DNA from: Deltaproteobacteria bacterium
Lineage (GTDB): Bacteria > Desulfobacterota > B13-G15 > RBG-16-54-18
Reading direction: 5' to 3'
Assembly (NCBI GenBank): GCA_003646745.1
Contig: QMLM01000033.1
Location: 1-11,496 of the forward strand
Length of the DNA: 11,496 nucleotides
Shown here piece after piece: positions 1-7,574 of this stretch. The notes under the pieces are model-generated. The model saw only the letters and a program-made list of their open reading frames with translations. It was not told the origin of the DNA and did not search any database. Position numbers and translations under genes: made by a program. The number at the start of each line of letters is the position of its first letter. The stretch's first letter is position 1.

Positions 1-1
1 G

Positions 2-2353
2 GCCTGCACCAAGTGTCACCCCGAATCCCAAGAGGAGCATGCCCGCAGCATCCACCAATTTGCCTTCATGCTCGGACATCCCCAGGGCCCTCAATGTTAC
101 GACTGTCACACAGAACATAACGTGAGACCCCCGACGGATACCCTATCCAGCCTCCACCCCCGTAGTCTCAGGGAAACCTGTACTCAGTGTCACGCCCAAG
201 GGGAAGGACCTCCGGGTCTTGTTGCCAAACTTTCCCTTCTGAGGATCTCTGGACACAAACGATCCGACTATTGGGGGAGATTGGGCAGGGACCTGTGTCT
301 GTATTGCCACCAAGACGACCTAATTCTCAAGGACAGACCCTACACAAGGAGATATTGTCTCAACTGTCATCGGGTAAAGGCCGCTCTGAGGAATTTCGTC
401 TTCGGCCCCTTTCACCCAGCCCCCAGCTTTCACATCCAACCTGTCACCTATATCATTCTGCTGTCCCTCTTTGTCCTCGCCATAGGCCTTTGCCGAAACT
501 TCTCCATCTGGCAGATGGGCTGGAAGGAGGAGGGGCGAGAGAAATTAAGAGAGAAAATACGCCGCTTTCTGCGCGATGCCATGGGAAACAAAAGGGTATT
601 TCGAGGTGACACATTGGGGGGGGTTATGCACCTTTTTCTCATGTGGGGTTTTTCGCTGCTGCTGGTGGGACATCTGATATCCCGCTGGCTCTCAGGAACA
701 CCTTACTTGATAGAGACCATGATCTTGGATCTATTGGGGGCGGTCTTTTTGACGGGGGTCTCTTTGGCCATCATCAGGAGGTATGGTATCAAACGAGGAA
801 AGATGGACAACCTCCCTCAGGATCATCTTATCTTAATCTCATTGTTTGTCATTGGGGTTACGGGTTTCCTTCTAGAGGGAGGACAGATAGCTGCCCAGGG
901 CACCCTTAGCGAAAAGTGGGCCCCGGTGGGGAGTCTGTTCGCCCTCTTATTCGGGACAGACCCAAGTAATTGGTATAGGACCTTCTGGTTCATCCACATT
1001 GTTACAATAATGGGGATCTTGGCCTATATACCCTACTCCAAGCTCTTTCATCTCTTCTCTTCCCCGGTTAACGTCTTGCAGCGGCCTTATGTGCCGACCT
1101 TCCTGACCCTGGAGGAACGAGAGGGGTTGCAAGGCGATTTCAGCCTGCGCCAGCTAATCTCCCTTGATGGCTGCACCCGGTGCAACCGCTGCGAAGTGGT
1201 CTGCCCCGCCTTTGTAGCTGGTGAACCCCTCTCACCCAGAAGGTTCCATCAGGAGGTCAAAGGGTTTGTAGGACAAAAGCATGGACTTAGGGCACGCTTC
1301 ATCCTCCTTTTCAAAGGCCAAAAGGAGGACCTCTCTAAGGTGTCTGCGGTTCAAGGGGAATCAATGTGGTATTGCACCACCTGTCGTTCCTGCATGGAGG
1401 AGTGCCCTGTGTATGTGAATGGGATTGATATCATCAGGGAGGTAAGGACAGCCCTCATTGAGGAGGGGACCCAGGTTCCCGCCACCATCACTAAGGCCCT
1501 AGAAAGCATTTACAAATACAATAACCCCTGGGAGAGGCCCAAGGTCAAGAGGGCCCAATGGGCACAAGGGCTTGGGGTAAAAGATCTGTCCCAAGGGGAT
1601 AAGGCGCCTTTACTCTACTACGTAGGCTGCACCCCATCCTACGATACTAGGCTCCAGGAGGTGGTCAAAGCCATAGTAGCCGTGTTGAAGGGGTGCGGGG
1701 TGGACTTTGCCATCCTGGGGAATGAAGAGCCCTGTTGTGGAGAGCCAGCACGCAGGCTGGGAGAGGATGGGCTCTTCGAGGAGTTGGTAATGAAAAATTT
1801 TGAGATCTTCGACCGTCTTCAAATCGAAGAGATGGTCACCACTTCCCCCCATGGCTTTCATTGCTTCAGAAATGAGTACCCGCCCATGATGAAGAAACTG
1901 GGAATTGAAGGAAATGGTCTTAAGGTACGCCATTACACCCAGTTGCTGGCGGAATTGATTAAAAGAGAAAAGGTACCCTGGGCAGCCAAGATCAAGATCC
2001 AGGTCACCTATCACGACCCATGTTATCTCGGACGTCACAACGGTATCTATGAGGAACCGCGCAGCATCCTGCGAGCCATCCCCGGGGTCAACCTTATAGA
2101 GATGCCCAGATCAAGAGATAGAAGCCTCTGCTGCGGAGGAGGTGGAGGCAGAATGTGGTTTGAGGCAGAAGAAGGGGGAAAGGTCTCTGAGCTTAGGGTC
2201 AGAGAAGCCGCTCAGACAGGCGCTGATGTCATTGCCACCGCCTGTCCTTTCTGCCTCAGTATGCTGACCGATGCCATAAAGACGGCAGGCCTAGAGGGAA
2301 AGATAGAGGTAAGGGATATTGCCGAGCTGGTACAAGAGGCCATGAAACGATAG
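2..2353 (+). CDS. Membrane-bound ETF:quinone oxidoreductase-like protein (HdrDE/NarI-type) with N-terminal multihaem cytochrome c domain, 5'-partial
   Basis: The reading frame is open to the left edge, so the true start lies outside the window; the first in-frame ATG at 68 is internal, because a haem motif CTKCH (5-19) precedes it. Four more CXXCH motifs follow at 95-109, 179-193, 296-310 and 356-370. Counting residues from the ATG at 68, about five membrane helices follow (near 126-142, 185-205, 217-236, 253-269, 304-322). His188/His202 and His310/His328 are candidate haem b ligands; the last pair has the 18-residue spacing of NarI His187/His205. Two CxxCxxCxxxCP ferredoxin motifs lie at 1172-1207 and 1373-1408, then two HdrD-type CCG domains: C(1628)-X34-CC(1733) and C(2021)-X35-CC(2129)-X36-CPFC(2243). 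In the first CCG domain the closing CXXC is replaced by SPHG. The position just before etfBA and an acyl-CoA dehydrogenase matches the EMO-type (EtfAB:menaquinone oxidoreductase) proteins of fatty-acid-oxidising anaerobes. The role is inferred: it takes electrons from reduced ETF in the cytoplasm and passes them to quinone or to the exported haems. Confidence 0.85.
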   Translation, partial: ACTKCHPESQEEHARSIHQFAFMLGHPQGPQCYDCHTEHNVRPPTDTLSSLHPRSLRETCTQCHAQGEGPPGLVAKLSLLRISGHKRSDYWGRLGRDLCLYCHQDDLILKDRPYTRRYCLNCHRVKAALRNFVFGPFHPAPSFHIQPVTYIILLSLFVLAIGLCRNFSIWQMGWKEEGREKLREKIRRFLRDAMGNKRVFRGDTLGGVMHLFLMWGFSLLLVGHLISRWLSGTPYLIETMILDLLGAVFLTGVSLAIIRRYGIKRGKMDNLPQDHLILISLFVIGVTGFLLEGGQIAAQGTLSEKWAPVGSLFALLFGTDPSNWYRTFWFIHIVTIMGILAYIPYSKLFHLFSSPVNVLQRPYVPTFLTLEEREGLQGDFSLRQLISLDGCTRCNRCEVVCPAFVAGEPLSPRRFHQEVKGFVGQKHGLRARFILLFKGQKEDLSKVSAVQGESMWYCTTCRSCMEECPVYVNGIDIIREVRTALIEEGTQVPATITKALESIYKYNNPWERPKVKRAQWAQGLGVKDLSQGDKAPLLYYVGCTPSYDTRLQEVVKAIVAVLKGCGVDFAILGNEEPCCGEPARRLGEDGLFEELVMKNFEIFDRLQIEEMVTTSPHGFHCFRNEYPPMMKKLGIEGNGLKVRHYTQLLAELIKREKVPWAAKIKIQVTYHDPCYLGRHNGIYEEPRSILRAIPGVNLIEMPRSRDRSLCCGGGGGRMWFEAEEGGKVSELRVREAAQTGADVIATACPFCLSMLTDAIKTAGLEGKIEVRDIAELVQEAMKR

Positions 2354-2371
2354 GGAAAGGAGGGGTAATCC

Positions 2372-3163
2372 ATGGATATCATCGTCTGTGTGAAGAGGGT
2401 GCCGGAGACGGCTGAGGTCGACCTAGCTATTGAGAGAGATGAGAAAGACATCGTCAAAAAGGACCTTGTTTTCGACATCAACGAGTGGGACAACTATGCC
2501 ATGGAAGAAGCCGTGCGGATAAAGGAAAATATTGGGGGAACGGTAACGGCCGTAACCCTCGGTGAGGAAGACAGCAGAGAGACCCTCAGGAGGTGTCTGG
2601 CCATGGGGGCCGATAGGGCCATGATCCTCGCCGACCCCGCCTTGCAAGGTTCAGATGCCTATGCCACGGCCTTGGCCCTTCATCAAGCCATCAAGAAGGA
2701 ACGGTATGATCTCATCCTCACCGGTGTGCAGGCCAGCGACGACGGTTACGCGCAGGTGGGAGGGATTCTTGCCGAGATGCTGGGTATCCCCCATGTTACC
2801 ATGGTGACAAAAGTGGATATTCAAGGAAAGTTGGCCAAGGTTCGTCGCGAATTGGAAGGGGGGCTAGAGGAGGAACTAGAGGTAGAATTGCCCGCCCTGT
2901 TTACCATTCAGACAGGGATAAATGAACCTAGATATGTATCCATCATGGGGATCCGTAAGGCAAGAGGAAAGGAGATCAGGGAATTAATGGTAAAGGATCT
3001 GGAGCTCACAGAGGACGAGGTAGGCCAGAAAGGCTCTCAAATCCACCTAGAGAAGGTCTTTCTCCCCCCTGTGGAGAAAGAAGCAGAGATTATCCAAGGT
3101 GACCCGAGCCAGATATCCGAGAGGCTCCTTGAGATCATCAAAGAGAAAGGGGGGGTGATCTAA
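2372..3163 (+). CDS. etfB: Electron transfer flavoprotein beta subunit
   Basis: This 263-residue protein has the usual EtfB length and N-terminus (VCVKRVPET at about residues 5-13), the INEWDNYAMEEAVRIKE segment (36-52) that corresponds to the conserved NxxDxxAxEEAxRxKE region, and TGVQASDDGYAQVG at 117-130 in the nucleotide-binding fold. EtfB pairs with EtfA to form a soluble cytoplasmic FAD protein that accepts electrons from acyl-CoA dehydrogenases. The start ATG at 2372 is set by AAAGGAGGGG at 2356-2365. The gene begins 18 bases after the membrane oxidoreductase and ends 1 base before etfA, which indicates co-expression. Whether this ETF carries a second FAD and can bifurcate electrons cannot be settled by eye; the adjacent membrane oxidoreductase and the absence of a butyryl-CoA/ferredoxin-type partner favour a simple, non-bifurcating quinone-linked role. 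Confidence 0.95.
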   Translation: MDIIVCVKRVPETAEVDLAIERDEKDIVKKDLVFDINEWDNYAMEEAVRIKENIGGTVTAVTLGEEDSRETLRRCLAMGADRAMILADPALQGSDAYATALALHQAIKKERYDLILTGVQASDDGYAQVGGILAEMLGIPHVTMVTKVDIQGKLAKVRRELEGGLEEELEVELPALFTIQTGINEPRYVSIMGIRKARGKEIRELMVKDLELTEDEVGQKGSQIHLEKVFLPPVEKEAEIIQGDPSQISERLLEIIKEKGGVI

Positions 3164-3164
3164 G

Positions 3165-4142
3165 ATGGGAGACGTCTTTGTGTTGGCGGAACACCTTAGG
3201 GGAGAACTGAGGGAGGTCACCTTTGAGATGTTAAACAAAGGGCTTAAGATGACCGAAGATGTAGGAGGAGAGCTATACGCCATCTTGCTGGGGCACCAGG
3301 TAAGTCACCTGGCCGAGCAGTTGAAGGGATGGGCCCATAAGGTCTTGTTGGTCGATGACCCACAATTGGAGAACTTTAACTCCGAACCCTACCAAGTGGT
3401 CCTCTCTCACCTCATCAAGCACAGACGCCCCTCTTTGATCCTGATAGGCCATACCTCCTTCGGCATGGATCTGGCACCCAATCTGGCCGTTGAGCTGGGT
3501 TTCCCCCTAATCACCGATTGCATAGAGCTAAGGTGGGAGCCTGCCGGATTGCAGGCTACCCGCCAAATCTATGGAGGAAAGATCAACGCACAGGTCTCCG
3601 CCAGAGAATCCGACGGATATCTGGCCACGGTGAGGGTCGGTTCATTTTCAGCAGAACAAGGGGTGAGATTGACGGGTGAGATAGAGACCATTGCCTCCCC
3701 TTTGGCCGAGGAGATTAAATATAAGAGATTCATCCAATATATAGAAGCGGCCATCGCAGAAGTGGACATTACCCAGGCTGAGATCATTGTAGCGGTGGGC
3801 AGGGGTATTGGTGAGCAAGAAAACATAGCTATGGTGCAGGAACTAGCCGATGCCCTAGGAGGGGTAGTGGCCTGCTCCAGGCCCATCGTGGATAAAAAAT
3901 GGCTCCCCAAGGAGAGACAAGTGGGGACATCGGGAAAGACGGTCAAGCCCAAGATTTATATCGCCCTTGGTATCAGTGGGGCCTTTCAACATGTAGCCGG
4001 CATTAAGGGGGCAGGTACCATCATCGCCATCAATAAAGACCCCAAGGCCCCCATATTCAGTGTAGCTGATTACGGGATCGTAGACGACCTGTTCAAGGTG
4101 ATCCCAGTCTTAAAGGAAAAGGTTGAAGCCCTGAAATCGTAA
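3165..4142 (+). CDS. etfA: Electron transfer flavoprotein alpha subunit
   Basis: The protein has 325 residues, normal for EtfA. The C-terminal FAD-binding domain carries the family landmarks: VGTSG (253-257), a LGISGAFQHVAG segment (268-279) that contacts FAD, and INKDPKAPIFSVADYGIV (288-305), including the conserved Asp302. The N-terminal half is the ETF alpha/beta Rossmann-like domain (GHTSFGMDLAPNLAVELG is typical). The start ATG at 3165 follows the etfB stop (3161-3163) by one base; the G-rich tract 3149-3155 inside the end of etfB is the probable ribosome binding site, so the two subunits are probably translationally coupled. EtfA holds the electron-carrying FAD that shuttles between the acyl-CoA dehydrogenase encoded next and the membrane oxidoreductase encoded upstream. 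Confidence 0.95.
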   Translation: MGDVFVLAEHLRGELREVTFEMLNKGLKMTEDVGGELYAILLGHQVSHLAEQLKGWAHKVLLVDDPQLENFNSEPYQVVLSHLIKHRRPSLILIGHTSFGMDLAPNLAVELGFPLITDCIELRWEPAGLQATRQIYGGKINAQVSARESDGYLATVRVGSFSAEQGVRLTGEIETIASPLAEEIKYKRFIQYIEAAIAEVDITQAEIIVAVGRGIGEQENIAMVQELADALGGVVACSRPIVDKKWLPKERQVGTSGKTVKPKIYIALGISGAFQHVAGIKGAGTIIAINKDPKAPIFSVADYGIVDDLFKVIPVLKEKVEALKS

Positions 4143-4156
4143 AAGGGAGAGGCGAG

Positions 4157-5311
4157 ATGGATTTTGAACTTACCGAAGAACAGAGGGATATCAAGAAGGC
4201 GGCCAAGGAATTCGCCGAAGGTGAATTCGATAAAGAGCTGGCCCTAGAACTGGAGCGGGAACATAAGTTCCCATGGGATATTTGGAAGAAGGCCTGCGAA
4301 TTGGGCTTTATCGGCATCCACTTCCCCGAAGAATGGGGGGGAGGTGGATATGGCATCTTTGAAAATGCCCTGGTAGTAGAGGAATTCTGCAGAGTGGACT
4401 CGGGGATAGGTATTGCCCTGAGTCTGGCCGATTTCTCCTCTGAGATCATCCTTAGGTTTGGCACCCAAGAACAGAAAAAGACCTTTCTCATCCCCATAAC
4501 GGAAGGGAAGGCTATCTCATCAGGAGGGTTTACCGAACCGGATCATGGCAGTGATATCACCATCATGTCCACCCAGGCGGTCAGAGATAGAGATGAATTT
4601 GTCATCAATGGCACCAAGACTTTCATCACCAACGGGACCATCGCTGACTTCACCATCGTCCTGTGTCAGACCGACTTTGATGCCAGTCCTCCCTATCGGG
4701 GGCAGTGCACCATCATTGTAGAAAAGGGCAGAAAGGGCTTCGAGGCCAACGAAATCGGGGAAAAGATGGGAATCAAAATGACGTCCACCGCCGAACTGTC
4801 CTTTCGCGATGTGCGGGTACCGGTAAGCAACTTAGTGGGGGAAGAAAAGCGTGGATTTTATCAAGTGCTGGAATTCTTCGATGAAAGTCGCATAGAGATC
4901 GCCGCCCAAGCTGTAGGTATCGCCCAGGGGGCCTACGAACGGGCCCTGAACTATGCAAAAGAGAGAACGCAGTTTGGGAAAAAGATCGCTCAGTTTCAGG
5001 TCATACAGCACAAGCTTGCCGAGATGGCCACCAAGATAGAGACTGCCAGGCTGCTGCTTTACAAGGCGGCCTGGAACTTCGATCAGGGCAGAATAGATCC
5101 CAAGCTCACCTCCATGGCCAAATTTTATGCGGGCAGGGTGGCTGTGGAGGTAACCGATGAGGCCATCCAGATCTTCGGCGGCTATGGTTATACCACAGAA
5201 TATGAAGTAGAGCGCTTTTATCGCGATGCCAGAATCACCGAAATCTATGAGGGAACCCGAGAGATACAGAAAAACACTATCTCCAGCGCCATCTTGGGGA
5301 AGCTGAAATAG
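4157..5311 (+). CDS. Acyl-CoA dehydrogenase (short/medium-chain type)
   Basis: A complete 384-residue FAD-dependent acyl-CoA dehydrogenase that oxidises acyl-CoA to trans-2-enoyl-CoA and reduces ETF. Visible family motifs are FTEPDHGSD (125-133) at the flavin site, the RTQFGKKI region that contacts FAD, QIFGGYGY (338-345), and RDARITEIYEGT ending near 367. Glu365 in YEGT is the catalytic base at the position used by short- and medium-chain enzymes, unlike isovaleryl-CoA and long-chain dehydrogenases, whose base sits about 100 residues earlier. Substrate choice cannot be read from this alone; with an isobutyryl-CoA-mutase-type enzyme two genes downstream, butyryl-CoA or a short branched acyl-CoA is likely. 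The start ATG at 4157 lies 14 bases after etfA behind a weaker purine-rich site (GGGAGAGG). Its stop (TAG 5309-5311) overlaps the ribosome binding site of the next gene. Confidence 0.93.
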   Translation: MDFELTEEQRDIKKAAKEFAEGEFDKELALELEREHKFPWDIWKKACELGFIGIHFPEEWGGGGYGIFENALVVEEFCRVDSGIGIALSLADFSSEIILRFGTQEQKKTFLIPITEGKAISSGGFTEPDHGSDITIMSTQAVRDRDEFVINGTKTFITNGTIADFTIVLCQTDFDASPPYRGQCTIIVEKGRKGFEANEIGEKMGIKMTSTAELSFRDVRVPVSNLVGEEKRGFYQVLEFFDESRIEIAAQAVGIAQGAYERALNYAKERTQFGKKIAQFQVIQHKLAEMATKIETARLLLYKAAWNFDQGRIDPKLTSMAKFYAGRVAVEVTDEAIQIFGGYGYTTEYEVERFYRDARITEIYEGTREIQKNTISSAILGKLK

Positions 5312-5323
5312 GAGGAATACCTT

Positions 5324-5863
5324 ATGTCTAGAAAGAGGTTGTCTCAGGGGATGATCCAAGTCTATACAGGAAACGGAAAGGGAAAGACCACCGCAGCGCT
5401 TGGCCTCGCCTGCCGGGCGGTGGGCCACGGCTATAAGGTCTTTGTTATTCAGTTTATGAAGGGAGACATCGAATATGGTGAACTGGAAACGGCGAAAAGA
5501 TTGGCCCCCTACCTGACCATTAGACAGATGGGGCGAAAGTACTTTGTGAGCCGCGAAAACCCCGACCCTGAGGATGTGAAGCTTGCTCAAGAGGCCTTGG
5601 CATTGGCTACAGAAGTGATAATGGGGGGGGAATACGATATCGTGATCCTTGATGAGGTCAATGTAGCCCTGGATTTTGGGTTGATAAAAAAAGAGGAGGT
5701 ATTGAAGTTGATGGATGAACGTCCATCAAACGTTGAATTGATCCTCACGGGACGCTATGCCGCCGAGGAGATCATCGGGAAGGCCGATTTAGTTACCGAG
5801 ATGAGAGAAGTAAAACATTACTACCAAAAGGGAATCCAATCCAGAGAGGGAATAGAAAAATAA
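5324..5863 (+). CDS. cobO: Cob(I)alamin adenosyltransferase, CobO/BtuR (CobA) family
   Basis: This 179-residue protein transfers the adenosyl group of ATP to cob(I)alamin/cob(I)yrinic acid a,c-diamide to make adenosylcobalamin. It has the family P-loop TGNGKGKTTAA (15-25), the VILDEVNVALDFGLI segment (107-121) with acidic residues Asp110/Glu111, the LTGR motif in the C-terminal third, and the closing KADLVTEMREVKH stretch typical of this family. The start ATG at 5324 follows AGGAGG at 5310-5315, overlapping the stop of the acyl-CoA dehydrogenase. Its position directly before an adenosylcobalamin-dependent mutase suggests a dedicated role in supplying or repairing that enzyme's cofactor rather than general B12 synthesis. 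No other B12 biosynthesis gene is in the window. Confidence 0.92.
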   Translation: MSRKRLSQGMIQVYTGNGKGKTTAALGLACRAVGHGYKVFVIQFMKGDIEYGELETAKRLAPYLTIRQMGRKYFVSRENPDPEDVKLAQEALALATEVIMGGEYDIVILDEVNVALDFGLIKKEEVLKLMDERPSNVELILTGRYAAEEIIGKADLVTEMREVKHYYQKGIQSREGIEK

Positions 5864-5865
5864 CC

Positions 5866-5875
5866 CGAGGGGGTG
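5866..5875 (+). promoter_or_regulatory. G-rich ribosome binding site deciding the mutase large-subunit start
   Basis: CGAGGGGGTG precedes the ATG at 5882 by about 6-8 bases. The upstream in-frame GTG at 5873 is part of this tract, so translation from 5882 is preferred. Confidence 0.6.
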
Positions 5876-5881
5876 GTTGTC

Positions 5882-7558
5882 ATGTTTAACAAGGAAAAGA
5901 TCGAGGCTATTATCAAGGAAAGGCAAAGGTGGGAGGAAGAGATCCTGCAGGACTCCCTGGAGACCTTGCCTGAGAGCCGGAATACTTTTACCACCATCTC
6001 AGGTCTTGGGGTAAAGAGGCTGTACACCCCTGAGGATATCAAAGACCTTGACTATGAAAGGGACCTAGGTTTCCCCGGTCAGTACCCCTTCACCAGGGGT
6101 ATTCATCCCACCATGTACCGGGCCAGGGTCTGGACCATGCGGATGTTCTCCGGCCTGGGAACCGCTGAGGACACCAACCGGCGCTTCAAGTACCTCTTAG
6201 AACATGGGGAGACGGGCCTGAGCATCGCCTTTCACTTCCCGACCTTAATGGGATACTGCAGTGACGATCCAATGGCCAGAGGTGAAGTGGGCAAGTGTGG
6301 GGTGGCCGTCGATACCCTGAAGGACATGGAAATCCTTTTCGATGGGATACCGATGGATAAGATCACCACCTCTATGACGATCAATCCCCCTGCAGCGGTG
6401 CTGTTGGCCATGTACATCGTTACGGCAGAAAAGCAAGGGGTAAGCAAGAAAGAGATCGGAGGCACCATCCAAAACGACATGTTGAAGGAATTCATTGCTC
6501 AAAAGACCTTTATGCTTCCTCCAGAGCCTTCTCTGCGCATCATTGTGGACACCATAGAGTACTGCGCCAAGGAGGTCCCCAAGTGGAATACCATCAGCAT
6601 AAGCGGGTATCATATCCGTGAGGCAGGCTCCACCGCCGTACAAGAACTTGCCTTCACCCTGGCCGACGGGCTTACCTATGTCCAGGCCTGTGTCGATAGA
6701 GGAATGGACGTAGATGAATTCGCTCCCAGGCTCTCCTTCTTCTTCAACGCCCATATAGACTTCTTCGAGGAGATCGCCAAGTACAGGGCAGCCCGTCGGA
6801 TGTGGGCCAGATTTATGCGGGAGCGCTTCGGTGCAAAGAACCCCCGGTCTTGGATGCTGCGTTTTCACACGCAGACAGCAGGTTGTTCCCTTACCGCTCA
6901 ACAACCCTATAACAATATAATCCGCACAGCCTATGAGGCCATGGCCGCTGTACTGGGAGGAACACAGTCACTGCATACCAACTCCCTGGATGAAGTCTTG
7001 GCGCTTCCCACAGAGGAGGCTGTAACTATTGCCCTGCGCACTCAGCAGATCCTTGCGGAGGAGACAGGGGTAATCAACACAATAGACCCCTTAGCCGGTT
7101 CTTACTTCGTGGAGGCCCTCACGGACAAGATGGAGGAGGAGGCAATGAGGTATATCGATAAGATAGAGGCCATGGGAGGGATGATTGCAGCCATCGAAAA
7201 GGGCTATCCTCAGATGGAGATCGCTGATGCCGCTTATAGGTTCCAGAGAGATATAGACAAGGTGAACCGGACCTTGGTGGGGGTAAACAAATATATCACC
7301 GATCATCCACCTGTGGAGATTTTGCGAATCGATCCCGAGGTGGAACGCAGGCAAATCGCCAGGCTTCAAGAGGTGAGACAAAAAAGAGACAACAAAAAGG
7401 TTAAGGAACGCCTGCAGCAGCTTCGCCATGCGGCACAGGGAAAGGAAAACCTCATGCCTTACATTATCGAGTGCGTCCGGGAGTATGCCACTATTCAGGA
7501 AATCTGCGATGTCTTCAGAGAGGTCTTCGGGAGATATCAAGATCCAGGTCTGTTCTAG
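5882..7558 (+). CDS. icmA: Adenosylcobalamin-dependent acyl-CoA mutase, large subunit (isobutyryl-CoA mutase type)
   Basis: Catalytic TIM-barrel subunit of a two-component B12 mutase. Started at the ATG 5882 it has 558 residues, close to IcmA/HcmA (about 560) and lacking the C-terminal B12 domain of single-chain methylmalonyl-CoA mutases. An upstream in-frame GTG (5873) overlaps the G-rich ribosome binding site and is less likely. Numbering coincides with Propionibacterium methylmalonyl-CoA mutase: Thr85, Arg87, Ser114, Ser164, Thr166, Thr195, Gln197, Asn236, Tyr243, His244, Arg283 and Ser285 are all kept. Tyr89 is Phe and Arg207 (the carboxylate ligand) is Gln, the isobutyryl-CoA mutase pattern; position 116 is Ala, not the Asp that marks 2-hydroxyisobutyryl-CoA mutase. 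Position 118 is His where Asp is usual. Inferred reaction: isobutyryl-CoA <-> butyryl-CoA, or an analogous unfunctionalised branched acyl-CoA such as pivalyl-CoA. The symbol is by similarity only. Confidence 0.88.
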   Translation: MFNKEKIEAIIKERQRWEEEILQDSLETLPESRNTFTTISGLGVKRLYTPEDIKDLDYERDLGFPGQYPFTRGIHPTMYRARVWTMRMFSGLGTAEDTNRRFKYLLEHGETGLSIAFHFPTLMGYCSDDPMARGEVGKCGVAVDTLKDMEILFDGIPMDKITTSMTINPPAAVLLAMYIVTAEKQGVSKKEIGGTIQNDMLKEFIAQKTFMLPPEPSLRIIVDTIEYCAKEVPKWNTISISGYHIREAGSTAVQELAFTLADGLTYVQACVDRGMDVDEFAPRLSFFFNAHIDFFEEIAKYRAARRMWARFMRERFGAKNPRSWMLRFHTQTAGCSLTAQQPYNNIIRTAYEAMAAVLGGTQSLHTNSLDEVLALPTEEAVTIALRTQQILAEETGVINTIDPLAGSYFVEALTDKMEEEAMRYIDKIEAMGGMIAAIEKGYPQMEIADAAYRFQRDIDKVNRTLVGVNKYITDHPPVEILRIDPEVERRQIARLQEVRQKRDNKKVKERLQQLRHAAQGKENLMPYIIECVREYATIQEICDVFREVFGRYQDPGLF

Positions 7559-7574
7559 ATGGGGGGTGAGAGAA

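Noticed and set aside
68..70. ATG at 68 as the start of the membrane oxidoreductase
   Set aside because: The frame is open upstream to the window edge and contains a CXXCH haem motif (5-19); there is no signal peptide after this ATG. The gene is 5'-truncated by the window.
2372..4142. Electron-bifurcating ETF
   Set aside because: I could not confirm a second-FAD signature by eye, and the neighbouring membrane oxidoreductase fits a simple quinone-linked ETF.
4832..5590. Long antisense reading frame of 252 codons, and the other minus-strand frames
   Set aside because: They lie opposite well-supported genes, show no recognisable domain, and have low-complexity or atypical composition; they are shadows of the + strand genes.
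5882..7558. Assignment as methylmalonyl-CoA mutase or 2-hydroxyisobutyryl-CoA mutase
   Set aside because: Gln207 and Phe89 replace the carboxylate-binding Arg and Tyr of methylmalonyl-CoA mutase, and position 116 is Ala rather than the Asp characteristic of the 2-hydroxyisobutyryl enzyme.
7428..7574. Extended N-terminus for the mutase small subunit
   Set aside because: It would overlap the large-subunit gene by 130 bases and adds sequence with no family similarity; the ATG at 7575 has a ribosome binding site and gives the normal length.
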